This document shows, one piece after another, positions 42,855 through 54,400 of a stretch of DNA of 64,000 bases. The stretch covers positions 372,001-436,000 of the forward strand of contig JACKEC010000017.1 of assembly GCA_020633195.1 (NCBI GenBank), read 5' to 3'. How positions within the stretch are numbered: position 1 is the first letter of the stretch; every line of letters starts with the position of its first letter. This DNA is from Sandaracinaceae bacterium. Its GTDB lineage: Bacteria; Myxococcota_A; Polyangia; Polyangiales; Sandaracinaceae. A program made the position numbers and the translations under genes. Under the pieces are notes generated by a model. It had not been told where the DNA came from. It did not search any database and worked only from the letters and a program-made list of their open reading frames with translations.

Positions 42855-43736
42855 ATGCCGATCTTCGACGCGCTCCGCGACGCCTGGGACATCGCGCGCC
42901 GGGCCCGCGGGGTCGGCGAGATCGCCAAGGCCGTGGTCCCGGGCCTCGGCCCGCCGATCGTGCTGAACGAGGGCGACCCGCCCGACCTCGCGCCGGCCGA
43001 GCTGATTCGCGCGCTCCGCAACGCGCGCAACGAGCTCAAGGCGCACGTGTCGTCGGGCCGGGTCGACTACCGCGCGCTCCGCGACGTGGACGCGCTCGCC
43101 GAGATCGAGCGGCTCGCGCCGGGTCTGCGCCGCGTGACCCCGGCCGACCTCGCCGGCGACGCCGAGCGCACGGCGTTCTTCATCAACCTCTACAACGTGC
43201 TCTCGATCCACGGCGTGATCGCGCTCGGCATCGAGTCGTCGGTGATGGAGGTCCCGAGCTTCTTCGGGCGCGTCAGCTACGTGGTCGGAGAGGCGCGGCT
43301 CTCGCTCGACGCGATGGAGAACGGCGTCTTGCGGTGCAACGCGGGCCACCCCGCGACCGGGCGCCCGGTGCTCCGAGCGGGCTCGCCCGGCCTCGCCTAC
43401 GCGCCGTCGGTCGTCGACCCGCGGATCCACGCGGCGCTCGTGTGCGCGTCGACGAGCTGTCCGCCGGTCGGCTTCTACGACGCCGAGCGCCTCGACGCGC
43501 AGCTCGACCTCGCGTCCGGGGCCTGGGTGAACGCCGCCGTTCGGGTCGACGACGAGGGCGTCCGCGCGCCGATCACGCTCCGCTACTACGCCGCCGACTG
43601 GGGCGGTCGCGCGGGCATCGAGGCGTTCCTCCTCGCGCACGCCGACGCGCCGCTCCGAGCGTCGCTCGAGGCGGCGTTCGGGCGCGGCGCGCCGCTCCTC
43701 TACGACCGCTACGACTGGTCGCTGAACTTCGTGTGA
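42855..43736 (+). CDS. DUF547-domain protein
   Basis: A 293-residue protein. The DUF547 pattern begins near residue 95: 'RTAFFINLYNVLSIHGVIAL', 'DAMENGVLRCNAGHPATGRP' and 'PRIHAALVCASTSCPPVGFY', then 'LRYYAADWGG'. This family has a papain-like/transglutaminase-like fold with a conserved Cys (in 'CASTSCPP'), and its activity is unknown. The first 50 residues form a helical extension. No export signal. It is convergent with the Cys-repeat lipoprotein gene 7 bases away. Confidence 0.88.
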   Translation: MPIFDALRDAWDIARRARGVGEIAKAVVPGLGPPIVLNEGDPPDLAPAELIRALRNARNELKAHVSSGRVDYRALRDVDALAEIERLAPGLRRVTPADLAGDAERTAFFINLYNVLSIHGVIALGIESSVMEVPSFFGRVSYVVGEARLSLDAMENGVLRCNAGHPATGRPVLRAGSPGLAYAPSVVDPRIHAALVCASTSCPPVGFYDAERLDAQLDLASGAWVNAAVRVDDEGVRAPITLRYYAADWGGRAGIEAFLLAHADAPLRASLEAAFGRGAPLLYDRYDWSLNFV

Positions 43737-43743
43737 GCCCCGG

Positions 43744-45519
<1,776 letters not shown>

Positions 45520-45594
45520 GACTGCCAGATAGCACTCGCGGACCCGGAAATCAGCCCCACGGCGCCGCGGGGCCGAGGCTGCTAGCATCCGCGC

Positions 45595-47316
45595 GTGCCG
45601 CGCCTGCTCCTGGCGTCGCTGCTCGGGCTGTCCTTCGGGCTCTCGGGCTGCATCCTGGATCGCTCCGGGACCCGCCGTCCGACCGACGGGGGCGTCGACG
45701 CCGCGCCCGACGCCGCGCTGCTGCCGAGGTGTGGGGACGGCCTCGTCGATCCGGGCGAGGACTGCGACGGCTTCGATCTCGGCGGCGCGACCTGCGAGTC
45801 GGAGGGGTTCGATCCGGGCGCGCTCCGGTGCGACGACGCTTGCCACTTCGAGACGTCCCGGTGCGGTGACCCGTGCGGCAACGGCGTGCTCGATCCCGGC
45901 GAGGTCTGCGACGGCGCGGTGGTGGCAGGGGCGACGTGCGCGACCCTCGGCCTCGAGGACGGCGTCATCACCTGCAACGCGGATTGCATGCTCGATCCGT
46001 CCCAGTGCCTCGGCTGCGGCAACGGTCGGGTCGAGGCCGGGGAGGCCTGCGACGGCGCCGACTTCGGCGGGCTCACCTGCACGGGGGGCCTCGCGTGCGA
46101 CGCCTGCGCGATCGACGCGCGGGCGTGCACCGTGCCGAGCGCGGGCGACGGGTCCGACGGCGACCTCGGGATCAGCGCCGACGCCGTCTTCGACGCGACC
46201 ACGCGCGCGCCGGGCTTCGCGGCGGCGTCGATCGCGGGCGATCGGGTCGAGCTCACCGCGGACCCGATCGGGCTCGCGGCGGGCGACGACGTCCTCGTGC
46301 TCGACGCGCGGGGCGCGCCCGGCGCGTGCGACGAGGTCGGTCACTACGAGGTCGCGCGCGTCGCCTCGATCACGGGCCGCGAGCTCGCGCTCGCCGCGCC
46401 GCTCGCCGGGACCTACGGCGCGGGTCACGCGATCCTCGTGCAGCGCATCCCGCGCTTCGGTCGGGTCGAGCTCACCGGCCCGTCGACGCTCGCGCCGCGC
46501 GCGTGGGACGGCGCCACCGGCGGGGTGATCGCGTTCCGCGCGCGCGAGCTGATCGTCGGCGGCGAGGCGGTGCTCGGCGCCCCGGGGCGAGGCTTCCGCG
46601 GCGGCCTCGGCTGGACCTCGGACGGACGCCGGAGCGGGCGACGCGGGGCCTCGCGCTGCGGCGATCCGCAGGACGAGTCGACCATGCCCAACGACGGCGG
46701 CGGCGGCGGCGGTCGCTTCGTCGATCCCGGCGACGGCTGCGGCCAGGGCGGCGGCGGCGGCGGCTACGGCGGCGTCGGCGGCTCCGAGGGCTACGCGTCG
46801 GAGTGCGTCCGCGTCGGCGCGCGCGACCCCGCGGGCAACGGCGGCGGCGTCTACGGCGGCTCCGATCTCGGCGCCGCGATCTTCCTGGGCTCGGGCGGCG
46901 GCGCGGGCGGGTCGGACGACCACTCCGACCTCTCCGGCTCGGGCGGCGCGGGCGGCGGCGTCGTGATGATCTGGGCGGCGACGGCGACGATCGAGGGGAC
47001 GCTCAGCGCCACCGGCGCGGACGGGCTCGTGTCCGGCGACACCGACGACGCGGGCAACGGCGGCGGCGGGTCGGGCGGCACGATCGTCCTGCGCGCGGCG
47101 ACGCTGATGGGCGGCGGGAAGATCGACGCCCGCGGCGGCGCGGGCCCGGCGGGGCGCACGGGCTGGAACAGCGCGGGCGGCGCGGGCGGCGTCGGCCGGC
47201 TGCGCATCGACTACTTCACCGCGAACGGCGCGGCCTTCGGGACGCCCGAGGCGATGAGCTACACCGCGTCGATGTCCGACCCGACGCCCGGGCAGCGCGA
47301 GCTCTTCCTCGAGTGA
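45595..47316 (+). CDS. Lipoprotein with Cys-rich modules and Gly-rich beta domain
   Basis: 573 residues from a GTG start, with signal 'LASLLGLSFGLSGCILD'. Three or four modules of the type 'CGDGLVDPGEDCDGFDLGGA' occupy about residues 45-180. Next comes a beta-rich domain ('VFDATTRAPGFAAASIAGDR') and a Gly-dense segment ('NDGGGGGGRFVDPGDGCGQG', 'GNGGGGSGGTIVLRAATLMG'), a layout seen in myxobacterial adhesin-like proteins. Probably surface-exposed. Its stop is adjacent to the stop of the convergent kinase-ATPase gene. Confidence 0.82.
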   Translation: MPRLLLASLLGLSFGLSGCILDRSGTRRPTDGGVDAAPDAALLPRCGDGLVDPGEDCDGFDLGGATCESEGFDPGALRCDDACHFETSRCGDPCGNGVLDPGEVCDGAVVAGATCATLGLEDGVITCNADCMLDPSQCLGCGNGRVEAGEACDGADFGGLTCTGGLACDACAIDARACTVPSAGDGSDGDLGISADAVFDATTRAPGFAAASIAGDRVELTADPIGLAAGDDVLVLDARGAPGACDEVGHYEVARVASITGRELALAAPLAGTYGAGHAILVQRIPRFGRVELTGPSTLAPRAWDGATGGVIAFRARELIVGGEAVLGAPGRGFRGGLGWTSDGRRSGRRGASRCGDPQDESTMPNDGGGGGGRFVDPGDGCGQGGGGGGYGGVGGSEGYASECVRVGARDPAGNGGGVYGGSDLGAAIFLGSGGGAGGSDDHSDLSGSGGAGGGVVMIWAATATIEGTLSATGADGLVSGDTDDAGNGGGGSGGTIVLRAATLMGGGKIDARGGAGPAGRTGWNSAGGAGGVGRLRIDYFTANGAAFGTPEAMSYTASMSDPTPGQRELFLE

Positions 47317-50300
47317 TCAGCCGCCCCAGCGCCGGCGCTCGAGCGCGGGGTCGGCGCCGAGCCGGGTGAAGACGGCGTCGGCGAGTGCCTCCTCGGCGCG
47401 CGCGTCGTCGTCGCGCCCGGCGCGCCGGAGCGCCGCGGCCTGGGTCACGCGGCTGCACGCGCGCTCGTAGGGGTCGTGCTCCGCGCCCGCGAGGACCTGC
47501 TCCATCCGGGTGAGGGCGGCCGCCGCGTCGTCGCGCGCGAGCTCGAGCAGCGCCCACGCGCGGTGGGCCATCTCGAGGTCCGCGACGTCGCCGTCCTCGG
47601 CAGCCTGCGCGAGGCCGACCTCGGCCGCGTCGAGCTCGCCCCGGCGTGTGGCCAGGCGCGCGGCGGTGATCCGGGTCTCGGGCAGCGCGCGGCGGAAGCC
47701 GGTCCGCTCGGCCATCTCGATCACGCGGTCGACGAAGCGGCCGACGTCGTCGTCGCGCCCCGCGTCGAGCGCGATCATCGCGAGGTTGTTCGCCGCGATC
47801 TGCGCCGCGCCGGCGACGCCGCAGCGATCCGCGAGCGCGAGCGCCGCCTCGGTGTGGTCGCGCGCGAGCTCGAGGCGGCCGCGGTTGTGGAAGCACACGC
47901 CGAGGTTGATGTTGGCGCGCACGATCCCGCTGACGTCGCGCCCCGCGGTCGAGAGCTGGAGGTCCTCGTGGTTCGTCGCGAGCTGGCCGTCCCAGTCGCC
48001 CGCGCGCAGGTAGTTGGCGCCGAGCCGGCCGCACAGCGAGGCGCGGAACGCGGGGACGTCGATCCGCGCGGCGACCTCGAGCGCGCGGCGGCCGTGCTCG
48101 ATGCCCTTCGCGTTGTCGCCCAGGCGGTAGCCGAGCACCCAGCCCATCAGCGCGTGGCTGCGCGCGAGCTCCATCGGGTCGCCGTCCTCGCCGAGCGCGT
48201 CGAGGGCGGCCTCGAGGTGCGCGAGGGCGTCCGAGAGCCGGCCCTGCTGCACCGCGGCGTCCGCGCGGGTGTAGGCGATGCGCGCGCGAAGGACCGCGCG
48301 CTCGGGCTCCACCACGCGCTCGGCGAGCTGGGCCTGCGCGTCGGCGTCGCCCGGGCGCCCGGCGTCGAGGGTCGCCTCCGCGAGCGCGAGCCGCAGCCGC
48401 GGGCGGTCGACGGCGTCGGTCTCGTGCGTGATCTCGAGCGCGAGCGCCTCCTCGAGGTAGGGCGCCGCGTCGCCGAGGTGACCGGACTCGATCTCGATCC
48501 GCGCCGCCTCGCTCCACGCGTGCGCCGCCGAGCCCGGCAAGCCGGCTTGCCCGGCGAGCCGCGCGACGCGCGCCTCGTTCGCGGCGGAGTCGTCGTAGCA
48601 GGTGCGCGCCAGCCACTGCGCCGCGAGCGCGCACGTGTGCGCGAGGTGGGTCGGGTCCATCCGCGCCAGCACGAGCCGCCGCAGCAGGGGCGACGGCATC
48701 CGCACCCACCGCTCGCGCCGCGCCGCGGAGCCGTCGACGTCCACGAGCGAGCGCGCGCGCTTGATGGCCAGCACGATCTCCTCGCCGACGAGGTGCGGCG
48801 CCGCGATCTGCGCCGCGACCTTGAGCAGCCCGCGCTCCGGCACGTCGCCGCCGAACACCGCGGCCGCCTCGAGGAGCGCGCGCTCGGGGGCCTCGACCTG
48901 GTCGAGGTACGCCTCGAAGGTCGACGCGCGCACCCGCTCGCGGATGCCCGCGAGCGCGTGCAGGTCGGCGGGGAGGTCCACGCCCTCGGGGCGCGGATCG
49001 CTCGAGCCCGACCACGTGGCCCACGCGGCGTCGAGGTCCTCGGCGCGCGGCGGCTCCAGGCGCACGGTCCGGGTGGTGCCCTCGACCTCCGCGTCGCGCG
49101 CGGCGTAGATCACCCCGACGCGACCGCCGAGCCGCTGCACGAGCGCGCGCGCGACCGCCCACGTGCTCTCGTCCACGCCGTCGGCGTCGTCGAACACGAG
49201 CACCGCCGGCCGCAGGTCGGGCTCGAGGAGCGCCTCGCACACGCGGAACGCCTCCATCACCGCCGAGCCGCGCGCGCCGGTGGGGCCGACGCCTACGAGG
49301 CCGCCAACCAGGGCGTCGCACCCCCAGCCCGCCTCGTCGGCGCCGGCGTCCTGGATCCTGTCGATGAGCAGATCGACGGCGAGCCGCAGCGGGTTGAGCG
49401 TGGCGGCGCCGACCGCGTCGAGCATCGCGCTCCCGAGCGCTTCGAAGGGCGCGCAGCGACCGCCCTGGCGGCCCCGCGCGAAGCACACGCGCATGCCCGC
49501 CTCGCGCAGCGCGTTGCGCGCGGCGAGGAGCACGTCGGACTTGCCCACCCCCTCGGGCCCGCGCAGCGCCACGATCGCGCTCGGGTCCGGCAGCAGCGCG
49601 CTCACCACCGCCTCGAGCTCCGCGGGCCGCTTCAGCGGCGCGGCCGCGAACCGGCGGCGCAGCGGCCCGCGGTCGAGCCCGGCCGCGGGGGTCGCGCGCA
49701 CCGTCGAGAACATCACCTGCTTCTGTCCGCCGGGCGTCGAGGCGAGCGGCTCGACGAGGATCGTCTCCATCGACTGCAGGCCCGGCCGGAGCGGCATCGA
49801 CGGGCGCACCGCGCCGCGGATCGGCGTGTGGGTCTGCGCCGCCTCGAGCCACGCGCGGCGCGCGCGGGCCGCGCTCGGGTAGCGCTGCTCGGGGTCGCGC
49901 GCGAGGAGGCGCTGCACGACGTTCGCGAGCCGCACCGGCGCGCGCAGGCCCTGGCGCGGTCGCAGCGGGAGCGGCGACGACGTCAACGTCTGATGCACGA
50001 TCTCCATCGGGCTCGAGCCGCCGTAGGGGGCGTAGCCGGTGAGCGCGCGGAACAGGACCGCGCCGCACCCGAACAGATCGCTCGCGGGGCCCGGGCTGCC
50101 CACGCCGCGCGCCTGCTCGGGCGACAGGTAGCCCGGCGTGCCGGAGATCTGGATGCCCGCCGCGAGCCGCGCCGCGCTCGCCTCGTCGCGGGCCTTCGCG
50201 AGCCCGAAGTCGGTCAGCATCGCGGCGTCCCCGCGCGTCGCGTCGAGCAAGACGTTCGGCGGGGTCACGTCGCAGTGCACGACCCCCGCGTCGTGGGCGT

Positions 50301-50682
50301 AGCCGAGCGCGTCGAGCAGCTCGCCGCCGATGCGCACGATCGCGTCGAGGTCCAGCCAGTCCACCGCGTCCTCGAGCGAGCGCCCCTCGACGCGCTCGTA
50401 GACGAGGTAGGGCCGCCCGGTCGCGTCGCGGCCCTGCTCGTAGAGGGCGACCACGTGCGGGTGCCGGAGCCGCGCGGCGAGGCGCGCCTCGCGCGCGAAC
50501 CAGTGGGCCTCGATCGCGCTGCGGTCCTCGCGCGCGAGCTTGAGCGCGCCGGCGACGCCGGTCCGGACGTTCGTGGCCGCGTACACCACGCCGGCGCCGC
50601 CGCGGCCGAGGGTCTCCGCGAGCTCCCAGTCGCCGATGCGCCGAGCGACCTCGCCGTCGGCGAATTCGTCGCTCGCGTTCAT
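47317..50682 (-). CDS. Ser/Thr kinase - AAA ATPase - TPR fusion regulator
   Basis: 1121 residues from the ATG at 50682. The kinase domain (about 17-285) has 'LGRGGAGVVYAA', 'GALKLARED', 'TDFGLAKA' and 'YLSPEQA'. The catalytic loop reads 'HCDVTPPNVLL': Arg and Lys of HRDLKPxN are Cys and Thr, though Asp and Asn remain. An AAA/STAND-like ATPase follows at about 380-620 ('IVALRGPEGVGKSDVLL', Walker A; 'PAVLVFDDADG', Walker B). TPR-like helices fill about 690-1110. This is the architecture of myxobacterial kinases with an AAA-TPR sensor (protein kinase-AfsR/PknK-like). It is coupled to the RidA gene by an ATGA overlap. Confidence 0.92.
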   Translation of the reverse strand: MNASDEFADGEVARRIGDWELAETLGRGGAGVVYAATNVRTGVAGALKLAREDRSAIEAHWFAREARLAARLRHPHVVALYEQGRDATGRPYLVYERVEGRSLEDAVDWLDLDAIVRIGGELLDALGYAHDAGVVHCDVTPPNVLLDATRGDAAMLTDFGLAKARDEASAARLAAGIQISGTPGYLSPEQARGVGSPGPASDLFGCGAVLFRALTGYAPYGGSSPMEIVHQTLTSSPLPLRPRQGLRAPVRLANVVQRLLARDPEQRYPSAARARRAWLEAAQTHTPIRGAVRPSMPLRPGLQSMETILVEPLASTPGGQKQVMFSTVRATPAAGLDRGPLRRRFAAAPLKRPAELEAVVSALLPDPSAIVALRGPEGVGKSDVLLAARNALREAGMRVCFARGRQGGRCAPFEALGSAMLDAVGAATLNPLRLAVDLLIDRIQDAGADEAGWGCDALVGGLVGVGPTGARGSAVMEAFRVCEALLEPDLRPAVLVFDDADGVDESTWAVARALVQRLGGRVGVIYAARDAEVEGTTRTVRLEPPRAEDLDAAWATWSGSSDPRPEGVDLPADLHALAGIRERVRASTFEAYLDQVEAPERALLEAAAVFGGDVPERGLLKVAAQIAAPHLVGEEIVLAIKRARSLVDVDGSAARRERWVRMPSPLLRRLVLARMDPTHLAHTCALAAQWLARTCYDDSAANEARVARLAGQAGLPGSAAHAWSEAARIEIESGHLGDAAPYLEEALALEITHETDAVDRPRLRLALAEATLDAGRPGDADAQAQLAERVVEPERAVLRARIAYTRADAAVQQGRLSDALAHLEAALDALGEDGDPMELARSHALMGWVLGYRLGDNAKGIEHGRRALEVAARIDVPAFRASLCGRLGANYLRAGDWDGQLATNHEDLQLSTAGRDVSGIVRANINLGVCFHNRGRLELARDHTEAALALADRCGVAGAAQIAANNLAMIALDAGRDDDVGRFVDRVIEMAERTGFRRALPETRITAARLATRRGELDAAEVGLAQAAEDGDVADLEMAHRAWALLELARDDAAAALTRMEQVLAGAEHDPYERACSRVTQAAALRRAGRDDDARAEEALADAVFTRLGADPALERRRWGG

Positions 50683-51065
50683 GGGGCCGCGCGGACGGCC
50701 GCGATGGCCTGGATCTCGATGGCGTAGCCGTGGTGCAGGGTCTTCACCGGCACGACGGCGCGCGCGGGCCGGTGGTCTCCGAGGACACGTGTGTAAGCCT
50801 CGTTGACGGCGGGCCAGTGCTCGATGTCGGTCACGTAGACCGTCACCGAGAGGAGCTGCGAGAGGTCCGAGCCGGCCGCGCGCAGGATCGCGGCGACGTT
50901 GGCGAGCGCGCGCTCGGTCTGCTCGGGGATCGTCCCCGGCGGCGCGTCGCGATCCCCCGGGTCGATCGGGAGCTGCCCCGCGACGTACACGAGGCCCCCG
51001 TGGACCATGGCCTGTGAGTAGTGCCCCGCGGGAGCGGGCGCGTCGGCGGTGTGCACCGGCGTCAT
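50679..51065 (-). CDS. RidA/YjgF/UK114-family enamine/imine deaminase
   Basis: A 128-residue protein with the family wording: 'APAPAGHYSQAMVHGGLVYV', 'AGQLPIDP', 'RALANVAAILRAAGSDLSQL', 'HRPARAVVPVKTLHHGYAIE'. The Arg that binds substrate carboxylate (in HRPAR) and the Glu of 'YAIEIQAIA' are kept. RidA hydrolyses reactive 2-aminoacrylate-type imines formed by PLP enzymes. Cytoplasmic trimer. Its TGA overlaps the ATG of the kinase-ATPase gene, an odd pairing that hints the kinase may respond to metabolic stress (inference). Confidence 0.93.
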   Translation of the reverse strand: MTPVHTADAPAPAGHYSQAMVHGGLVYVAGQLPIDPGDRDAPPGTIPEQTERALANVAAILRAAGSDLSQLLSVTVYVTDIEHWPAVNEAYTRVLGDHRPARAVVPVKTLHHGYAIEIQAIAAVRAAP

Positions 51066-51176
51066 CCGCCCTCGATACCACGTCCTCGATTTGAAATCGC
51101 GTCCAGGCCGCAGCTATCTTGCCGCCCGTCACGGGCCGCGCCCCCCCTCGAGGCGGCCCTTCGAAAGGCTCGCCTC

Positions 51177-53753
51177 ATGGCCCGCATCGCGCCGTCTCGC
51201 CTCGCCCTGTTGGCCTTGCTCGTCGTCGGCTGCGACGAGTCCCCACCCGCCGTCGACGCCGGCCCCGACGTGGGCGTCGACGCGGCGGTCGCCGACGCGG
51301 GCCCGCCGCCGCCGATGTTCGACCCCCCGAGCCACACGCTGAGCGCGGACGTCGAGGTCGTGCGCGACTCGCTCGGGATGGTCCATATCTACGCTCAGAA
51401 CGACGAGGACCTCTTCTTCGCGTCGGGCTACGCGCAGGCCGCCGACCGCCTCTTCTCGATGGACCTCGCGAGGCGCCAGGCGCTCGGCCGCCGCGCCGAG
51501 GTGCTGGGGTCGCGCTACGTCGACGACGACTCGCTCGTGCGCATCGTGGGCGTCGAGCGCTACGCCCTGCTCAGCGCCGCGCGGATGCGCGAGGAGCGCC
51601 CCGAGGACTTCGCGCTGGCCAACGCGTGGGCCGCCGGCATCAACGCGCGGATCGAGGAGATCCTGCGCGGCGACGCGCCGCTCCCCTTCGGCTACGGGCC
51701 CGGCGAGGCGGACTTCATGCCCGAGCCCTGGGCCGTCACCGACGGCTTCGCGGTCGGCCGGCTCCTGCTCTTCGGCAACGCGAACCAGATCGAGTTCGAT
51801 CTGCTCGCGACGATCCTGCGCGACTACGTGCCGGACGCGTTCGAGCGGGTCCCGCTGATGCGGCCGCTCACCGACGCGTTCGTGCTCCCGGCCGACGAGC
51901 GCCCGGCCGGCGGGTCGATGACCTCCTGGGTGCCGCCCGCCCGCGCCGAGCTGCCGCAGCTCCCGCCCGACGCGGCGCGCCGCCTCGCCGACGGCCTCTT
52001 CGACATCGTCCCTTCCCCCGTCGCGCAGTTCGCCAGCAACAACTGGGCGGTGGACGGCCGGCACACCGCGTCCGGCCGCCCGCTCATCGCGGGTGACCCG
52101 CACCAGGGCCTCTCGAGCCCGATGCTGTTCTTCATGCAGCACCTCAACAGCGCCGACGCGGGGGGCTCGTTCGACGTCGCGGGCTTCTCCTTCGTCGGCT
52201 CGCCCGCGGTGCAGCTCGGCCACAACGCGCACGTCGCGTGGACGGCGACGACGAGCTACCCGGACATCTCGGACCTGTGGGAGGTCCGCGCGGACGCGAC
52301 CAGCGTGGTCCTCGGCGGCGAGACGATCCCGCTCGCGCGGCACGAGGAGACGATCCTCGTGCGCGACGGCGAGCCGGTGACGCTGATGGTCGAGGAGGTC
52401 CCGGGCCGCGGCGTGCTGCTCCCCGAGGGCATCGCGCCGGTGCCGGTCACCCGCGCGGGTCGGCGCCTCCTCTACGACTGGGTCGGCTTCCGGCCCACCG
52501 CGGAGGCGGCGGGGTTCATCGACATCGACCGCGCGACCGACCTCGACGCCTTCGACGCCGCCGTCGACGAGATCGAGCTCGGCTGCTTCAACTTCGTGGG
52601 CGCGACCGCCGACGGGATCACCTACCGCTCCTCGATGCAGGTCCCCGACCGCGGGGTCGGCGCGCTGACCCGCGCGCACTGGGCGATGCTCGACGGCGAC
52701 GACGCCGACTCGCTCTGGACGGGCGCGCTGCTCCCGCTGAGCAGTTTGCCCCACACGCGCGCCGCCGACCGCGGCTGGATCGCGAGCGCGAACAACGACC
52801 CGTTCGGCTTCACCGCGGACGGGACGACCTCGGGCGACGCGTTCTACTTCGGGGTCTTCTTCGACCCGGGGACGCGCGCGACGCGGATCGAGTCCGAGCT
52901 CGCGCGCCTCGTCGAGCGCGGCGCGCTGACCCCCGAGGACATGATGGCGCTGCAGATGGACGCGCACAGCGTGTTCGCGGACCGGCTGCTGCCGATCGTC
53001 GAGGACGCGTGGGCGCACGTGCCGACCGACGACGCGCTCGCGGAGTTCCGCGACCGGCCCGAGCTCGAGACGCTCGCGACGATGCTGCAGACCTGGGACG
53101 GCGCGCTCGTGCGCGAGTCGTCGACGGCGGTCGTCTTCGACGCGTTCATGTTCTTCGTCACCTCGGGCGCGCTCGAGGACGACTTCGGCCTCGCCTTCGA
53201 GGCGATCCTCGGAGAGAACCCGTCCTACATGATCAAGTGGGCGGTCCTCACCCTCGAGGGCGCCTACCCGCGCGCCGACGAGCTGCTGCAGGAGGGCCGC
53301 GACGTCCTCGTGCTGCGCGCGCTCTCCGCCACCGCCGGCTGGCTCGAGCGCCGCTTCGGCTCGGTCGACCCGAGCGGCTACACGTGGGGCGATCATCACG
53401 GCACCCACTTCGGCGCCGAGTACGCCGGCGGCATGGACGGCGGCTGGTACCCGACCGACGGCGGCGTCGGGACGGTGAACGTCAGCAGCGCGAGCTTCCT
53501 CGGCTCGGGCGGCGTGCCCGTCGACCGCCTCGAGAGCGGCGGCGGCGCCGTCTACCGGATGGTCGCGGAGTTCGCCGAGGACGGCGTCCCGAGCGCGCAG
53601 GTCACCGTGTCGCGAGGGAACTCCGGCGACCCCGAGAGCCCGTTCTTCGACAACGCCACCGACGACTGGATCAACGGCCGCTACGTCCCGCTGCGCTTCC
53701 GCCGCGCGGACGTCGACGCCGACGCGGTGGAGAGCTCCACGCTGACGCCTTGA
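51177..53753 (+). CDS. Penicillin acylase-family (Ntn hydrolase) lipoprotein
   Basis: 858 residues from the ATG at 51177; the lipoprotein signal 'LALLALLVVGCDESPP' and a DAG linker support this start. The alpha chain region has 'DSLGMVHIYAQNDEDLFFAS' and 'GYAQAADRLFSMDLARRQAL'. The autoprocessing site is at 'QFASNNWAVDGRHTASGRPL', where the Ser after Ala becomes the catalytic N-terminus. 'LIAGDPHQGLSSPMLFFMQH' and the late 'SASFLGSGGVPV' follow the family. These enzymes cleave amides such as acyl-homoserine lactones or beta-lactam side chains. A quorum-quenching role is possible but not shown. It is divergent from ridA by 111 bases. Confidence 0.92.
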   Translation: MARIAPSRLALLALLVVGCDESPPAVDAGPDVGVDAAVADAGPPPPMFDPPSHTLSADVEVVRDSLGMVHIYAQNDEDLFFASGYAQAADRLFSMDLARRQALGRRAEVLGSRYVDDDSLVRIVGVERYALLSAARMREERPEDFALANAWAAGINARIEEILRGDAPLPFGYGPGEADFMPEPWAVTDGFAVGRLLLFGNANQIEFDLLATILRDYVPDAFERVPLMRPLTDAFVLPADERPAGGSMTSWVPPARAELPQLPPDAARRLADGLFDIVPSPVAQFASNNWAVDGRHTASGRPLIAGDPHQGLSSPMLFFMQHLNSADAGGSFDVAGFSFVGSPAVQLGHNAHVAWTATTSYPDISDLWEVRADATSVVLGGETIPLARHEETILVRDGEPVTLMVEEVPGRGVLLPEGIAPVPVTRAGRRLLYDWVGFRPTAEAAGFIDIDRATDLDAFDAAVDEIELGCFNFVGATADGITYRSSMQVPDRGVGALTRAHWAMLDGDDADSLWTGALLPLSSLPHTRAADRGWIASANNDPFGFTADGTTSGDAFYFGVFFDPGTRATRIESELARLVERGALTPEDMMALQMDAHSVFADRLLPIVEDAWAHVPTDDALAEFRDRPELETLATMLQTWDGALVRESSTAVVFDAFMFFVTSGALEDDFGLAFEAILGENPSYMIKWAVLTLEGAYPRADELLQEGRDVLVLRALSATAGWLERRFGSVDPSGYTWGDHHGTHFGAEYAGGMDGGWYPTDGGVGTVNVSSASFLGSGGVPVDRLESGGGAVYRMVAEFAEDGVPSAQVTVSRGNSGDPESPFFDNATDDWINGRYVPLRFRRADVDADAVESSTLTP

Positions 53754-53757
53754 GCGT

Positions 53758-53850
53758 CAGGGCGCCGCGACCGCGAACGCCCGTCGCCGCCTCGCCGTGA
53801 CGCTCGCGTAGGCGACGAGCGCGACGAGCCCCGCGCCGAGGTCATGTCAG
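53758..53850 (-). pseudogene. Possible C-terminal remnant of a membrane-anchored protein
   Basis: Minus-strand frame bounded by stops reads 'GAGLVALVAYASVTARRRRA', a hydrophobic helix followed by an Arg run, like the tail of a MYXO-CTERM or other anchored protein, with nothing recognisable upstream. It lies between the acylase stop and the small membrane protein gene. Could be chance; low certainty. Confidence 0.22.
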
Positions 53851-53959
53851 CCACCCTGGGGACGCACCCCGTCGCCCGCAATTCGGGGCCCGAGTCCCGT
53901 TCAGTCGCGGTTTGGGTGGGCGCCTGCGATCGACGGCGCGCGTCGAATCGAGACCTCGC

Positions 53960-54190
53960 CTATCGGTGCGTGCGCGCCAAGCTCCTCTCGCCTCCGTCCT
54001 GCGACGCCATCGGCAGCGCCACCCCGAGGTGCCCGGTCGCGCGCTGATCGAAGCGCGTGGTGTCGAGCGGATTCCGAGTCGGCGTCAGCGACGTGGACGC
54101 CAGCAAGATCAGCGCAGCGATCAGCCCCCCGACGAGGCCGAGCAGCGCGAAGGCTGCCCACCTCAGCGGCTCTTCGTGTTCGACGTTCAT
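53960..54190 (-). CDS. Small single-pass membrane protein
   Basis: 76 residues from the ATG at 54190, which has a GGGGG ribosome site a few bases upstream. One membrane helix at about residues 8-30 ('WAAFALLGLVGGLIAALILL'), then a polar tail ('TSLTPTRNPLDTTRFDQRAT'). No family recognised. It stands alone between the acylase gene and a lipoprotein gene. Its reality rests on the ribosome site, the clean helix and codon pattern. Confidence 0.5.
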   Translation of the reverse strand: MNVEHEEPLRWAAFALLGLVGGLIAALILLASTSLTPTRNPLDTTRFDQRATGHLGVALPMASQDGGERSLARTHR

Positions 54191-54400
54191 GGATTCCCCC
54201 CTTCGAGCCACTGAACAAAGTGAGCCCGAGGGGACGCCGAGCCAAGGCTCGAGGGGCCCGATCGGGGTCGCGAGCTGACCTCCGTCAACCTCATCCCCTC
54301 CGGCGTTGGATCATGCCGCCGGGGGTGGATTCAGCCGTCCGCGGTCGGGCGTCCCCGCATCGCGAAGGGGTTGCTAAGCTCTCCCCTGGGGGACGGAGCC

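Noticed and set aside
47476..50727. 1083-codon open frame opposite the kinase-ATPase-TPR gene
   Set aside because: Shadow with Arg/Glu/Ala/Val bias; the minus strand has kinase and Walker motifs.
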